The notes under the pieces: generated by a model
What the model saw: the letters and a program-made list of their open reading frames with translations, nothing else
What the model was told of the DNA's origin: nothing
Databases searched by the model: none
Shown here: piece by piece, positions 42,901 to 55,669 of the stretch
Layout: each line of letters begins with the position of its first letter
How positions within the stretch are numbered: the first letter of the stretch is position 1
Program-made: the position numbers and the translations under genes
From: Massospora cicadina
Lineage: Eukaryota; Entomophthoromycota; Entomophthoromycetes; Entomophthorales; Entomophthoraceae
Reading direction: 5' to 3'
NCBI GenBank assembly: GCA_022478985.1
Contig: JAKSZP010017356.1
Span: 1-64,000 of the forward strand
Length of the DNA: 64,000 bases

Positions 42901-44140
42901 AGCTGATTAATGACTTTTGGGAAAGCCTTACAGATAGGTCATTAATTAAACAAGATAGTAATATGATGATAATTACCTTTTACAAAGTGAGGTAAAGAAA
43001 TAAAGTCAAATAGAATAGAAGGTCTTGTTAAGATGACATAGTTACACTGTAAAATAGTTATAAGATTCTTTTTATATCTACTTGTTCTCGTTTTTATCTA
43101 CTTTAAAGCTTCAAAATAACATCTTTTTATAATGTTAGTATCTAGACCATGGGTGCTCTGGAATAGTGTCAAAGTCCCATTGATATGTCAGCACAGTTTT
43201 TCACTTGATATCAGACTCAGTAACCTAATTAATATATTGGAACTAAGAAACCATAGGGTATATTCTACGTGACTGTGTATGGAATCAAATAAAATAGTGC
43301 AATTCACAATATGACTAATCTAATCAAAATCATATCTACTGGCCCAGTTGATATCACTCTAAATTCAGTAAAAAACTTATAAGCTCTATTTACTTTAAAG
43401 ATTTAGATACCACCCAACAGCAAAAAAATTACCTTTGATTATTTTCATAAAATAATTAGCTATTGCCTGGCAGCAAGTAAATCATTGGTAAAATTACCAA
43501 AGGTTTAGGCTTATTTTTCCATCACATATTTTTCTTATTTTCTACGCAACTGAAAAGATGCATCACCAGATGCATTACTGCCTCAATCTATTGTGACACA
43601 TTGTAAGCAAGTGAGTGGTTGATGCAACTCAAAAGCTAAAACCAAAGAAATGATCTAGAAATCACTCAAGGCATTGTGTGGATCAATGAGACAAGTGCTA
43701 TGTTTTAAGCAGTTTTGACCAACCATCATTTAATGGATTATTTATTTAAAAATTGTATTTTTAACTAAAAATTAAAGATATGATTTTTTATGGCAAAAGA
43801 AGTCTTGAGCGCGCGGCCCTTGACTTCAAGGGGTGCCAAAGTTGTATTAAATTACCTTTGGTGCTTTTTCTTTGGCGCAGTAGATTTATATATGTGGTGG
43901 ATCAAATTCCAAAACCCTGATGTTGCGAATTCTACTGCGTCAATCTAACTACTTTGTCTCCTGGCCTTATTATTTATATCTACTCCAATTTAGCCATATC
44001 TTTAACTTCTATTTTGTCCCCTGCATTGGCGTAAACTATTTTCTATGAGGATTCATCTTTTTTGGGGGACATACGCCAGTTCCTAAAATGCAATAAGATG
44101 ATCATAACTATAATGGAAGTACTCTGAGCTCTAGTGATGC
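42901..44140. other. Unassigned DNA before LINE-2
   Basis: No gene recognised. It ends with the LINE-2 target site and is therefore probably part of the sequence (possibly the Gypsy-F LTR) that resumes at 56622. Confidence 0.3.
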
Positions 44141-44150
44141 ACTCAATTAG

Positions 44151-44192
44151 TTTTTATTGAACTGAGGTAAGCTGACCATGGGACGGGCAATA
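44151..44192 (-). repeat. LINE-2 3' tail shared with the SINEs
   Basis: On the minus strand TTGCCCGTCCCATGGTCAG..TACCTCAGTTCAATAAAAA. It matches the SINE-2 tail (27133-27180) and the LINE-3 tail (61271-61315). Confidence 0.8.
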
Positions 44193-44257
44193 TAAAAATA
44201 CATAATGGAATAGGGGAGGTGAAGTGTAACTAAATTAGGCGCCCCAGCATAGACAAG

Positions 44258-45836
44258 CTACCCATATTGCCAGCTGTTACCACCAGGTATGGGGGTTGAG
44301 TGCGCTACTATGAAGGGGTTTCCACTGTTATGGAGCAGATGTGGAGGAAGGGCTCCATGTGCAGAAACCAGACTGGGAACCATGACTCTATGAGCCTTTG
44401 CTGCCTCAGCTTCATGTATCTGTAAAGCCAGGCTTGGAAGTGTTCCAGTAAGTGTAGGTGACATTGCTGATTATCCCACGGATGGTTGGTATGGTTCCCT
44501 TGAAAGCATCCAAAGCTAAGGTGTGGATTGTCCGCATTGCAATGGTTACCGTTAGGGAGTGGAGGGTGGATGGTTATGGGGACTTGAGATGGAACATAAG
44601 TAAGCTCTTGGAGATTGATAATTCATGGTTATTTTGGATCCTTGGAAGGCGCACAACTTCCTGCCATATGGCTCTAGATGGGGTCATGCTTCAAGGCGGT
44701 GGTGTAGGGTGCCATCCCCTCCACAAACTGCGCACTCTGCATGGAGAGAGTTGGAGCGATCTGCTGTTCTGTAGGTTCTTCTGAGGCAACGCCATGTGTT
44801 AGCTCTTACCCTTGGTTGGAGGAGTGGATGATGTGTTATCCTCCATATTGTCTTCTGTGTTGTGAGATCATATGGGATGTCTAAAGCATCCAGGTAGTAG
44901 ATTCTTGCAATGACTGATGCCATGTCATGTGTGTCCCTCTGGGGTTGTCCTCTGGGTTCCTTAGTGTGAAGTGGGCTCTGGGCCTCCCCTTTCCTGACTA
45001 GTTCCTGTGAGTGTGACGGACCACCCCATGTGCCAAATGGTCCGGAGGAGGCGTTTGAAGTGTGGGGGAATTCCATGAGGGCTCGCTGCATTAAGATAAT
45101 TTGCAAGATATGTGAGCAGGCTGGACGGGTTGTGTGGGTTTGATAGTTTTAGCGCCTGTGCAAAGTTGGCTCTCACTGCTTTGGATTAGTGTTGTTGCGG
45201 GAGGTCTGGAACTTTAACTTCCTTTATCCAGGTGCCTAGTATATGGTTAGTGTAGACCTCAAAGTCTATTATGCCCATGACTCTACTAGAGCGTGGGCCA
45301 AAGAGTGTTTCCACCTGCACAGGTGGCCGGGTCCCATGCCACAGCCAGCCCTGGATGAGTGCACATATTGAGGACATGAAAGTAGGTGAGAAGGATTTTG
45401 CATGTGTGGGGAACCACAGCATTAGGAGGATGATTGAGTTAGCAACTGTTACTCGCCCCATTAGTCCTGAGGATCTTCTGTTAAGGGAGGTGACGCAGTT
45501 GGACATCCGCTGTAGTAGATTGTTCTCCATTATTTCGTTGGCGTACCCCCTGTCACCAGCCATACCCCCAAGGTGGCGTACAGGATTGGTTGAAGGAGGT
45601 GATGTGAAGGGAAGGATGAGGGGGTTGTTCCTTTGTGGGGGGTTGTGAGGTTTGGGTGTTGTAGCCCATTTGTTGTTGTACTTACCTAAGAGAATTAATT
45701 CCGTTTTCCCTTTGTTGAGTGACACGTTGATCATAATGAATTATTCCTCTAATGTGCATTCCAGTAGGTGGGCATCATTATTGTTAGCTATACCAGTTAC
45801 GCAGTCATCTGCAAAGGCCACTATCTTGACTGGTGA
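44258..45836 (-). pseudogene. LINE-2 reverse transcriptase, C-terminal part
   Basis: Begins nine codons before the catalytic FADD (IVAFADDCVTGIA; DNA 45801-45815). Continues through the thumb (SLNKGKTELILLGKYNNKW, VRHLGGMAGD, SNCVTSLNRRSSGLMGRV, LWHGTRPPVQ) and, after frame changes, to a C-terminal Cys/His cluster HAECAVCGGDGTLHHRL (about 44720-44744) typical of LINE-encoded proteins. Role: target-primed reverse transcription. Several stops; not functional. Confidence 0.85.
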
Positions 45837-45841
45837 CTGGC

Positions 45842-46968
45842 TGATGGAATTTTTGCCCATATTCCCAGCTGGCTATATTAACAGGAATCACAAGGGGATA
45901 ACTACCTAATGCGAGGTGAATTGGAAATTGGTTGACCCTGACTTCAGGGTAACTATGTTTGGGGGATTTTAGGATATTTGCCTGGTCATATTCATTAAGG
46001 ATCTATCTGGAAAGTGCTTAAGACCTCGTGAGGAAGAGTTGCCAACGAAATAGGGGCATCTGATAGTTGATTAACTATCAGGGTTATCAATTGTGATTGG
46101 TCAGGTTTTATCACTGAATGATTGGAAATTTAAGGAGTAAGTTGTGAGGCGAGTGATGCCATCTGCAACTAGTGAACCAATAAGTTGGTTTGTGACCTGC
46201 CTTAATGGGTAACAAGTCCCATTACCTAAGCAGGTCGCTTGCCAAATATGGTTAAAAACTTGTATTGAGAGGAAAATGTTAGGGACACGTTTTTGACTCT
46301 TTCCATTCTAGGTCTTGAGGATGTCCAACAATGGAATCATAATCAGGACGGGGAAGACCATCGCTGCTGAGATGAGGAAGGGTGATTCAATGGCAACAGC
46401 TTCCATTTCATCGGATATGCTTCAACCAAGGGTTGGGCGCTAAATCAAACACTATTAATTCCCTAGAATTCACTAATGATAAAAAAACAGTATACAGTAT
46501 ACAGTAATATTTCAGCTTAGTAAACTTCATCAGTATCCATTTGTTCTATTTTTTCTCAGGGATATTATTGCTGTATGTGATAATTGGGAGACTCTTTAAG
46601 GAAAAGAGTAAGGATCTGAGTGGGGATCCAGAGAAGAAGCAGAATCAAATTGGGGATCTCTGCCAACTGAGTGTCAAACCAGAGAAACTGTAAACAGTAA
46701 TCTAAGAGAAGCTTGGGTTAGATGGTATGAGGGAATGAATCCCTATTTCAAGACATCACAAGTATTTTGAGAGGAAATAATGGCTGAGTGTAGGTCTGAG
46801 ATCTAATACTTCCATTCAACTATGGATAATAGTTGTCATACTATTATCAACCGATTATATCAACTATTATACAACGTGGAAGAATTGCACAAAAACCTGA
46901 ACCTGTGGACGTAGTAAGTTTATAGGGGTTATTGGCCAAAAATAAGCAAAAGCCTATAAATTTTTACA
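45842..46968 (+). repeat. Gypsy-E 5' LTR
   Basis: 1127 bp, TGATGGAATTTTT...ATTTTTACA. Contains a short TACAGTATACAGTA direct repeat near 46490-46505, also present in part in the right LTR. Confidence 0.9.
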
Positions 46969-46971
46969 AAG

Positions 46972-46986
46972 TTGTGCTCACTACAG
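46972..46986 (+). promoter_or_regulatory. Gypsy-E primer-binding site
   Basis: TTGTGCTCACTACAG, one base different from the shared motif, three bases after the LTR end. Confidence 0.75.
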
Positions 46987-46989
46987 GAG

Positions 46990-48280
46990 TGTAGTTGAGT
47001 AGAAGAAATTAGAAGGATGTTGTATAAAGATGAGATAAGAAACCTATGGGCAGAGTTGGCAACTGTTAATCAGAACGCCCTGAACTCAGCAGATTATTAA
47101 TAATTTTCAGCCTTGGAAGAAAGAGTCGCCAAGATGGAGAAAGGGTTTGATAATGTCACTAGTTTTAAGAAATGAGTTACATGGAAAAGTAACGTCATTA
47201 AAGAAGAAAGAAGGGGATTTAATTTGAGAAGTCTTGTTTCTGAAAATGGAGCATGAAGCGGATTGTGTTTGTTTAAGAGCTTTCAGCGCAGATATCAAGT
47301 GGCTTATTAAATATTTTGAGGAGTTAAAAACTCACAAATGCAGTTGTAAACTTATGCGGTGATGGATGCTGAAGAAAGAACTACTCATACAATAATTGGG
47401 AAGATGACTACCCAAGAAAAATGCCTCACACTTTTACCACTATTTCAGAGATGAAGCCCAAAATCACTCCCCAAGTGAGCTGAGTAGCCAAACCTAGAGA
47501 GGTAGCTAGAGAAACCTCGGAGGAATTCAAGGCAGCACCAAAATTGCTAACTTTTTATTGGGATAATGCCCCTTCATTTTCCGATTGTTTGATATGACCA
47601 TGTACAGATATGGTGATCATCAAAAGCATCGAAAGTGAGGAATTACCTAGACACTAAGAGTCAAAACCTAGTGTTGCCCCATCTGGAGGGGGACAGCTGG
47701 TCATATGCAGAGGCCAAAGTGGCCATTATGAAGGAATTTGGAAGTCCAACGCGTATGTCAAAGTGCAAACAAGAGTTTTATGGGCATCCAATTCCATAAA
47801 GATAAATCTTTAGCAAGCTCATTGATCATTTCTACCAGGAATAGCAAATCCTGGGTGGAGAAAAGGTACTGGATGACTTTGATGCCAGAATTTCATTACA
47901 AGTGGCCCTTCAGCCCTATCACAATTTGCACTGAATGATGTCATCCATGTTTGTGACGGAAATTACTACCCTTTCAGATGGTAGATAATTTAAAAATCTT
48001 GAAAAGCAACCTTTGATGTTCCAAACAGAAGTTTCAAATCCAACTCAGTATGAAATTCAAATCACACAAAGGGGAATGAGGGTGCTAAAGAGATGAACAA
48101 CTGAACTGTGCCAGGGAATAAGCCCAAAGGCTTCAGATGGATCAATAAGAAAGAGAAAGTATGTTACCAATGTGGAGAAAAGGGACATTTCGCTGTAAAT
48201 TGCAAGAAGTTAAGTTTCAAATCAACGTGGTCCAAGCGAAAGAGTCTGAAAACACAAAGGAGTCAGTAAATGGACCCATG
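46990..48280 (+). pseudogene. Gypsy-E gag
   Basis: Decayed gag. An N-terminal helical region near 47030-47340 lies in several frames. A CCHC knuckle, C-YQ-C-GEKG-H-FAVN-C, at 48162-48203 is intact. The frame between has many stops. Assignment rests on the knuckle and on position between primer site and protease. Confidence 0.7.
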
Positions 48281-48699
48281 GTCTAGATGGGGAACAGCCT
48301 ATAGCTGTGGAGAAGCCTGTTCCTCCCAATATTATGCACGAGGAAATTGACATCAATGATCTGTTTGTGGATGAAGACATACAGGAGTAACTGTATCAAG
48401 TGGTCAATTTGGACGTGAACGTGGTAAAAATATCCAGGGTGAAGGGGATCAACCCCAAGATAATTAAGGAAGTTTCACAGCTGTACACCTGACAACTAGT
48501 GGACAAGATTGAGCTGCAGATAATCTCAATTAATTGACTGAAGTTCAATTGAATGAGGCAAACCTGTCAATCTCCCTAAGTGGGATAAAGACATCATTTC
48601 CTGATTTATCAGCACAAATCATTCACACCCTTGATTTGGCTAATAATGCCACTATACACTCAGTAAACACTATCTTACAATACTCCAAGTGTATGTATA

Positions 48700-49610
48700 T
48701 AGATATACTAGTGAATTGAGTGTGGATGAGGGCGATTTTTGACAGTGAAGCACCCATTAATATTGTCTTGACCAAGCTGGTGAGAAGGATGAAGAACTTG
48801 CCTGACTTGGAACACAAGAAAGAGTACGGGACAGCTGGGCCAAATACCACCATCTCATGTGGAGCTTATAGCACTCTGACACTTTAATTTGGATCCTTGG
48901 TGGTATCTGCGCCAGCATTAGTTTTGGCCAACCAAAACTATGAAATTCTTATTGGGACGGAATTTCTATGGAAGTATGGAGTTAAATATAACTTTGAGGA
49001 TAATAAGTTGACCATATTGGGTCAGACGTTATTATTGGTCTATCAGAAGGATGGGGAAGCTCCACTGAGTAGGAGAAATAACTTTATCAAATTTAATATA
49101 CAATGATGGCATTGTCCCAATTTGATACCAACTAGTTTGCTGGAAGTGACGAGAAATGCCAAAGGAAATCCTAGAAAATCAGGGAATTCCACTGAGGATC
49201 ATGAATGCAAAAACCATACCGCTGGGATCACAGATGATAGTCAACATTGGGTTGACATTAGAGATACTGGAGCTGCTATATGGCAAAGTCGGAAGCCCCT
49301 GGAAGGAGTCCAGAGTTGAGCCTTGGGTGGCTCCTGGAATAATAATGCTGGGCCATGGAGAAATTCAAGTTCTCCTGACGAATTTAAGTGAAAAACTAAT
49401 GAAGATTGAGAAGAATCAGATCGTTGCGTTTGTTCATCTAATCCTGATGGCCAAACTGAGGATATTCCACAATTTTGGAAACCTTGATGAGATGGGATTA
49501 CCAGCCAGGATAACCAAAAGTATCAACCTATTGGTTGATCGAGAGCAACTCGCTGATCTGATGGAAGGACAGCAAGAGGAGGTGCTCAAATTGTTTAAAG
49601 TATCATGAAA
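48700..49610 (+). pseudogene. Gypsy-E protease and linker
   Basis: The active site reads DSEAP at 48741 (AIFDSEAPINIVLTKLV), with Glu in place of the Gly of DSG, so it would be inactive. The second hallmark is NYEILIGTEFLWKYGVKYN at 48936. A conserved linker to RT follows (ENQGIPLRIMNAKTIPLGS; WVAPGIIMLGHGEIQVLLT). Confidence 0.8.
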
Positions 49611-49718
49611 GTATTCGCCCAGGATGACCATGATTTGGGATGTGTGAGAGATGTGATTCACAAGGTTGATACCAGGGAAAATTTGCAAATCAGGATGAGA
49701 CCAATTTGACAGTCAAAG

Positions 49719-50400
49719 GTGGCTGAAGCGGTAGTGGAAGAAGAAATCAGCAAATTAGTGAAGCATGGGCTTCTAGTTCCATTGTCTAGTCCCTGGGAGA
49801 GTCCAATTCTTATTGTAAAGAAAAAGGATGGCTCTAATTGGGTGGTGATCGATTACAAGAAGCTGAATAAGTTTACAAAGAAGAATTCATATCCTCTACC
49901 AAGAATCAACGATGGGTTAAATCAAATAGGAGAAAAAAGTATTTCTCCACGATGGATCTGATATTGTGATATTGGCAAAATAAATTACAAAGAGAAGACC
50001 AAGAAAAATGTGCAATTATTACTGAACAGGGGCTATATCAACCGACGAGGATGCCCCAGGGTCTATGCAATGCGCCTGCAACATTTCAGAGGGCCATGGA
50101 CGCTATAATAAATAATCTAAAGTCGTCATGCGTTCTGGTGCACTTGGACGATATCAATGTGTTCATTAGAACGTTTATTGACCATTTACACCACTTTGAG
50201 GAAGATTTTAAAAGACTAATTTCAGCTAATCTGAAGATTAAGCCAATAAAGAGTCACTTCTTTAAGAAAGAGTTGAAATATCTGGGATTCATGAACAACT
50301 CTAGTGGATTGCAGCTGCCAGACCAGAATATTGAAGCCATATAATGAATGGCTGTGCCAAAGAGTGTTTAAGATATCTAAGTGTTCCTTGGTTTGCTTAG
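49719..50400 (+). pseudogene. Gypsy-E reverse transcriptase
   Basis: VVEEEISKLVKHGLLVPLSS, WESPILIVKKKDGSNWVVI, YPLPRI, RMPQGLCNAPATFQRAMD and the catalytic motif as HLDD (50141-50152; Tyr to His). A stop at about 49961 replaces the residue after SPRWI, and the thumb (LKIKPIKSHFFKKELKYLGF) follows in the 50051-50344 frame. Confidence 0.85.
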
Positions 50401-50446
50401 ATACTACAGAAGATTTATTTGGGACTTCGCCTGAATAGCCAAACCT

Positions 50447-50900
50447 TTGTTTCATTTACTAAAGGATTCAAAAAAAGAATTCATATGGAATGAAGAGGCC
50501 CAGGACTCTTTCAATGAGTTACGCCAGTATCTGATAAATTTGCCTATTCTGAAATATCCAAATTTCGATTGTGAGTTTATCATACAAACTGATGCTTCAT
50601 TGATGGTGATTGGCGCCATACTGAGCCAAGTAGATGAACTTGGGGATGAACATCCGGTGGAATATGTGAGCTGGACACTCTCAGCCACTGAGAGGAATTA
50701 CACTGTAACTGAGCATGAATGCCTTACGGTCATTTACGCCTTTAAACAGTTCTGGGTGTAAATCCATGGAATGCACATTGTAGGGTGATGGACCACTCCT
50801 CATTGCACTGGCTTCACAATTTATATGAACCAGAAGGATGACAGGCCAAATGGCATTGAAGTTACAGGCTTACTATTATGAGATTTTCAATGATCAGGGG
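50447..50900 (+). pseudogene. Gypsy-E RNase H
   Basis: Open stretch 50447-50761: FNELRQYLINLPILKYPNF, FIIQTDASLMVIGAILSQVD, EHPVEYVSWTLSATERNYTV, EHECLTVIYAFKQFWV, then a stop. The catalytic Asp and Glu are visible in that part. Confidence 0.83.
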
Positions 50901-51079
50901 CTTCTCATCAGAATGTGGATGGCTTATCATGGTTACAATGGTCCAGATGGTATACCAGCAGGCGGATGAGTTATTCCAGAGAATGGTCGATGGAGAAATT
51001 GGGAATGAGCCCCTGAGAAATCCAAGGTATGCTTTGAAAAGTAATGGAAAACACCAAGACCATGGATGGACAAGTTTTT

Positions 51080-52200
51080 AAGATGAATAATGGGAAGCAG
51101 TTACTATTCCCAAAGCCATCAGGAAGAGCAGCTATCATATAAGCCGCTCATAAGGTTGTCATGCATGAAGGCCTGAGAAAAATGACTGACCACATTTGCC
51201 ATTATTATTACTGGGAGTCAGTCAACTATGATGTCACCGACTATCTAGTTTGTTGTGTGGAGTTCCGGCTGCACAAGCCATATAAGAATACTACTGGATA
51301 CTGACTGGTCTGCCCTGGGTTTGCCTTGCATATGGTGTCCATTGATATGATGGGACCACTGATGATGAGAACAGGGAGTCAAGTAAATAATAGTTGTGAT
51401 TGATAATCTGATGATATGGGTCAAGACAAAGGCCCTGGAAAAAGTAGACACTATCAGTACCGCGAAGTTCATCCTGGATCAAGTAGTATACTGACATGGA
51501 TGCCCGCAGGTCCTGCTGAGTGACAATGGGACAAACTTTACATCTTATGTGATCCCACGGTTAAATGAGATAATGGGGATCCAAGGAGTCTTGTCTGTAC
51601 CCTACCAGCCAGAGACAAATGGACTGGTGGAACGGGTTAATGGAATGCTGGCCATGAAACTGAGGAAGCTAGTCGCAGGAAGAACTTCTGTGTGGGGATG
51701 TACCTGAGTTTGGTGATGTTCAACTACAATATCAGTCATCATATGGCAACAGAAAAAAAAATGCCATTTGAGTTGCTATATGGGAGGAAGGCCGCGTTGC
51801 CACCAACTTTATATTTGGTGGTGGAACCAACATTGGGATGGTTTCAAGCAGTACCTGAACCGATTGAAAAACATCCTGATTGGAATGTAATTGCAAGCAT
51901 TTGATATGAATTTGAAGAAAAGGATACAAGCAAAAATGATGGACAATAAGAACGACCAGCCTTATAGAATATTAAATAGGAGAAAGGGTTACCTATTACA
52001 ATACGCATAGTTTCAGAAGAAGAAACAAACTGGATGCATTGTGGTTGGGTTAATTTAAGATTATCGCTAAGATGGCAACAGATGTATATTACATCAAAAA
52101 CCTCTTGGATGAAAGAGTTGTAAATCAAGTCTATGCTAAGTATTTGAAGCGATGGATCAATGAAAAAATAACAAAGAAAGAGTTTCTCAAAGGACCACTG
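51080..52200 (+). pseudogene. Gypsy-E integrase
   Basis: Zinc-binding part HEGLRKMTDHICHYYYWES with a CCVEF remnant (about 51160-51270), core with SIDMMGPL (about 51338), LLSDNGTNFTS (about 51515) and YQPETNGLVERVNGML (about 51603), then MPFELLYGRKAALPP (51765). A decayed C-terminal domain ends near 52200. Several stops. The D,D,E residues are readable but not in one frame. Confidence 0.83.
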
Positions 52201-52209
52201 AACCATTAA

Positions 52210-54195
52210 GCTGGTTATGTCCTAGTGATTAGGTCAAGTCCAAAAAGGACCTCTAAACCATAGAAAACTGGTAGGTTTAAGAACACCTAGGATCCAGTTT
52301 GAGGGAAAAAAAAAAATAAAAAGACGGACCGCTGAGCCAAAACAAGGTCAAGTCCCATGGAAAAAGAATAAAAAATAAAAGATTGATAAAGATATTGGGA
52401 AAAAACTTATTAAACCACATAGAAAAAACTGGTATATTATTATAATTTTTATTTTTTATTAATTATCCTTGATTCAAGGATGATTTCGGCTATTTTTTAT
52501 TGGGGGAGGGAGGATGGATCGCTGTAGGAGTAAATAACCCATCAAAATCTATATAAAATCAAATGCTAGCAAGGGCTAGACCTACATGAAACCAAGTTCA
52601 TTGAGAGGATGCAGATCCCTGCGAGAAAGTGAATAGGGGAAGGGAAATTGAGATGTCAGAAGAAGCCAAATGCAATACCTCAGAGCTGGGAGGGAAGTAA
52701 TAGTATAAGAAGAGGCAGTCAGCTAATAACCCAAGTAATCCTAATATGGCACTAAAGCTAGAATATTGGTCTTGAGCGCTTGCTGACAAGCTTTGTCAAG
52801 AACACCAGACATATGGTCTAGCAACAAATGCAGAACAAGATTTACTAGACGAGGTTGCCAAATCATGCCCCCTATCAAAGCCACTAGTGGAAGATACTGA
52901 TGGGATGCACCATAAATGAGATAGTCATGCAAGGAGCAAATGGCATCCTGCAAGTGATGACTACAAGATTCTCAGAAGCTGAAGCAGAAAGAGCAATGGA
53001 AGTCAGGAGAGGCTGGAAGCTTCATGGCCCAACTTCAAAGAACTTGGCCAGCAAAACGAAGAGCATAAGCTGCCATATCCTGATCTAGGATGCTCTCAAG
53101 GTTGGAAGAATTTAGCACTATGGATAAAGCCTCAGTGACTTGTTCCTTAATTCTGCATAGGGGAGTTTGAAATGTACGCTGTTGCCAATGATGAGTTTAG
53201 TGGCTAAGATAACTGGCTTTTAATAATGACCAAGTTGGAAGAGGAACGCTGGAAACAATCCTGACCCAGCGAGGAAGGAACAATCAAGAGTGAAGGGCAT
53301 TATTTCAGGTGGATCAACGATAATGTTAGGTGCATCTGCAAAGAAGCCAAATCCAGGAGAGTCTCAAAATATAACTCTGTAATCAATGACTGAGGAAGGA
53401 TTGGCCATGAGTTGTTCGAGACAATTGCTAGCCTGGTTTCAGCAGAGTTGGTTGTCATTTCTGGTAAATCCATGGAAGGACTAGTCACTGGTGCCAGACA
53501 AGGAGCATGAGTTCTGGAAGGACCGTAGAAGAGGTTCCATTGTGCAGACTGACTCATCTGCTGGAAGAGCCAAAGACCTTTATCAGACAAACTGTTGAGC
53601 AACTGTTGGTACCCCAACTCAGAATTTGACATATGAGCTGGACTAGAGGGGGATTTCAGAATTATATGATAGTTGACATTATGCACTCTGAAATCAATTA
53701 AGCTCCAATTTTGGAGAAATTAATTTCAAAATTACTGGGATAAGCTCTCCAGAGAAGAATTAATAATGATATGAGCCAAGAGGTTATGAGAAGAAAAAAA
53801 CAAGAGTGAACATAAATGAGTATTCTTAATTTGGCCACAAAATGAATATTGATGGAAGAGTCTCTTGTCAAGGATGAGGAGAAAATCAGGAAATTGAGGA
53901 CGCCAGACCAGGAATTCTGAATATGACAGTGGGTCATATGCCACGATGGGGGGAAACTGGATCCTGGGATTAATATTGTAATGAGTAAATCAATTATCCT
54001 GGCATGACAGAAGATTGTGGGGATCGCGTTCTGAGTAGGTGGTAGCAGGGAGGATGAGGAAGAGAGCTGAATGCTGAAGTCATCCTGAGCATCGTTGAGT
54101 ACTGGTGATCATACTTTACTTGAGAAAAAGAAGTATTTGACTGAGTGTCTGAAGCAGTATTCTCCTGCCACAATCCTTTTCTCGCTGGAAATCTA
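52210..54195 (-). pseudogene. Antisense coding-like segment of Gypsy-E
   Basis: About 2 kb between integrase and the polypurine tract, coding-like only on the minus strand, in three frames: 54200-53994, 53944-53698 (PQFPDFLLILDKRLFHQYSF), 53686-53300 (SELGYQQLLNSLSDKGLWLF) and 52953-52741 (SHQYLPLVALIGGMIWQPR). The YLPLVALI piece resembles EYLPRMAIV in the antisense segment of Gypsy-A at the corresponding place, weakly. No domain recognised. A gap with no clear frame lies at 52210-52600. Confidence 0.4.
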
Positions 54196-54197
54196 GG

Positions 54198-54211
54198 CAA
54201 GAGGGTGGATG
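54198..54211 (+). promoter_or_regulatory. Gypsy-E polypurine tract
   Basis: CAAGAGGGTGGATG directly before the right LTR (TGTTAGGA at 54212). Confidence 0.65.
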
Positions 54212-55664
54212 TGTTAGGATTTTTCCCATAAACCCAGCTGGCTAGATTATCAGGAATTACTAGGGGATAATTCCTAATGCGAGGTAAATTGGAAATTAAT
54301 TGACCCTGATTTCAGGGTACTATGTTTGGGGTATTTAGGTTATTTACCTGATTGAATTCATTGGGGATCAATCTGGACAAATGCTTAAAATTTCTTTGGG
54401 CAGAGTTGCTGACAAAATAGGGGCATCTGAAAGTTGATTAACTCCCAGGTGTACTGATTGGGATGGTTGGTTTTCATCACTGACTGATTGGGAATTTAAT
54501 GAGTAAGTTGTGAGGTGAGTGATTCCATCTGCAACTAGCGAATCAATCAGTTGGTTTGCAACCTGCCTTAATGGGTAACAAGTCCCATTACCTAAGCAGG
54601 TAGCTTGCCAAATATGGTTGGAACACTTGGATTGAGAAGAAAATGTTAGGGACACGTTTTCTGAATCTTCCCTTTTAGGTCTCAAGGATGTCCAACAATG
54701 GAATATAGTCAGGATGGGGAAGACCATCACTGCTGAGATGAGCATGGGTGATTTAATGGCAACAGCTGCCATTTCATCGGATATGCTTCAACCAAGGGTT
54801 GGGCGCTAGATCCCCCACTATGAATTCCCTAGAATTCACTAATAATAAAAAAACATTATACAGTATACAGTAATATATTTCAGCTTAGTAAACTTCATCA
54901 GTATCCATTTGTTCTATTCTTTCTCAGGGATAATATTGCTGTATGTGATAATTGAGAGAATCTTTAAGCGAAAAGAGTAAGGATCTGAGTGGGGATCCAG
55001 AGAAGAAGCGGAATTAAATTGGGGATTGCTGCCAACTGTGTGTTGAACCAGAGAAACCATAAACGGGAATCTAAAAGAAGATCAGGTTAGATGGTATGAG
55101 GAAATCGATCCCTATTTCAACACACAAGTATTTTGAGAGGAAATACTGGCCAAGCATTGGGCTGAGATCTAATTCTTTCATTTAACTAAAGATAATAGTC
55201 ATTATACTATTATCAACTGATTATTTTATTTTATTTTGTTTTATTTTATTTTATTTTATTTTATCTGAGGCAAGCCGACCAGGGGATGGACATTACTGAA
55301 ATAGAGAAACATTATGAAACTGAGCAGGGTCAACTTCATCAAAGGGTTTTTTCTACTTTTGGATTGGGACTCAGATTTTTCTGGTTACATCATAGTAAGG
55401 TTTTCGTGTTGCTAGCCTACTAACTGCCAATAGCTTCCTTCAGCTGGCACCCCTGATTGATATGCGAAGGGAGAGGGAATCAAACCTGCAACCTTCAGGT
55501 TGGTAGCCATACACCCTACTGACTCACCTTCCACCCCCATTATCAATTGATTATATCAACTATAATACAACGCGGAAAAATTGCACAAAAACCCAAACCT
55601 GTGCAAATAATAAGTTTTTAGGGGTTATTGGCCAAAAATAATTAAGAGCTTATAAATTTTTACA
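54212..55664 (+). repeat. Gypsy-E 3' LTR, with SINE insertion
   Basis: 1453 bp including SINE-2b; about 1123 bp without the SINE and its duplication, against 1127 bp on the left. TGTTAGGATTTTT...ATTTTTACA. Confidence 0.9.
55224..55538 (-). mobile_element. SINE-2b in the Gypsy-E right LTR
   Basis: Inverted copy of SINE-2 (26889-27183). On the plus strand it starts with a (TTTTA)n run, then the tail complement CTGAGGCAAGCCGACCAGGG, and ends with the head complement (B box GGAATCAAACC at 55487-55497). The target duplication ATTATCAAYTGATTA flanks it (55209-55223 and 55539-55553); the left LTR has a single ATTATCAACCGATTA at the same place. Confidence 0.9.
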
Positions 55665-55669
55665 CTGGC

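Larger units (their letters stand above)
45842..55664 (+). mobile_element. Gypsy-E: Ty3/gypsy element inside LINE-2
   Basis: 9823 bp, plus strand, both LTRs, perfect target duplication CTGGC (45837-45841 and 55665-55669). Internal order: primer site, gag with zinc knuckle, protease, RT, RNase H, integrase, then a 2-kb segment with antisense coding-like frames, then polypurine tract. The right LTR carries a SINE. Related to Gypsy-A, D and F. Broken in all domains. Confidence 0.92.
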
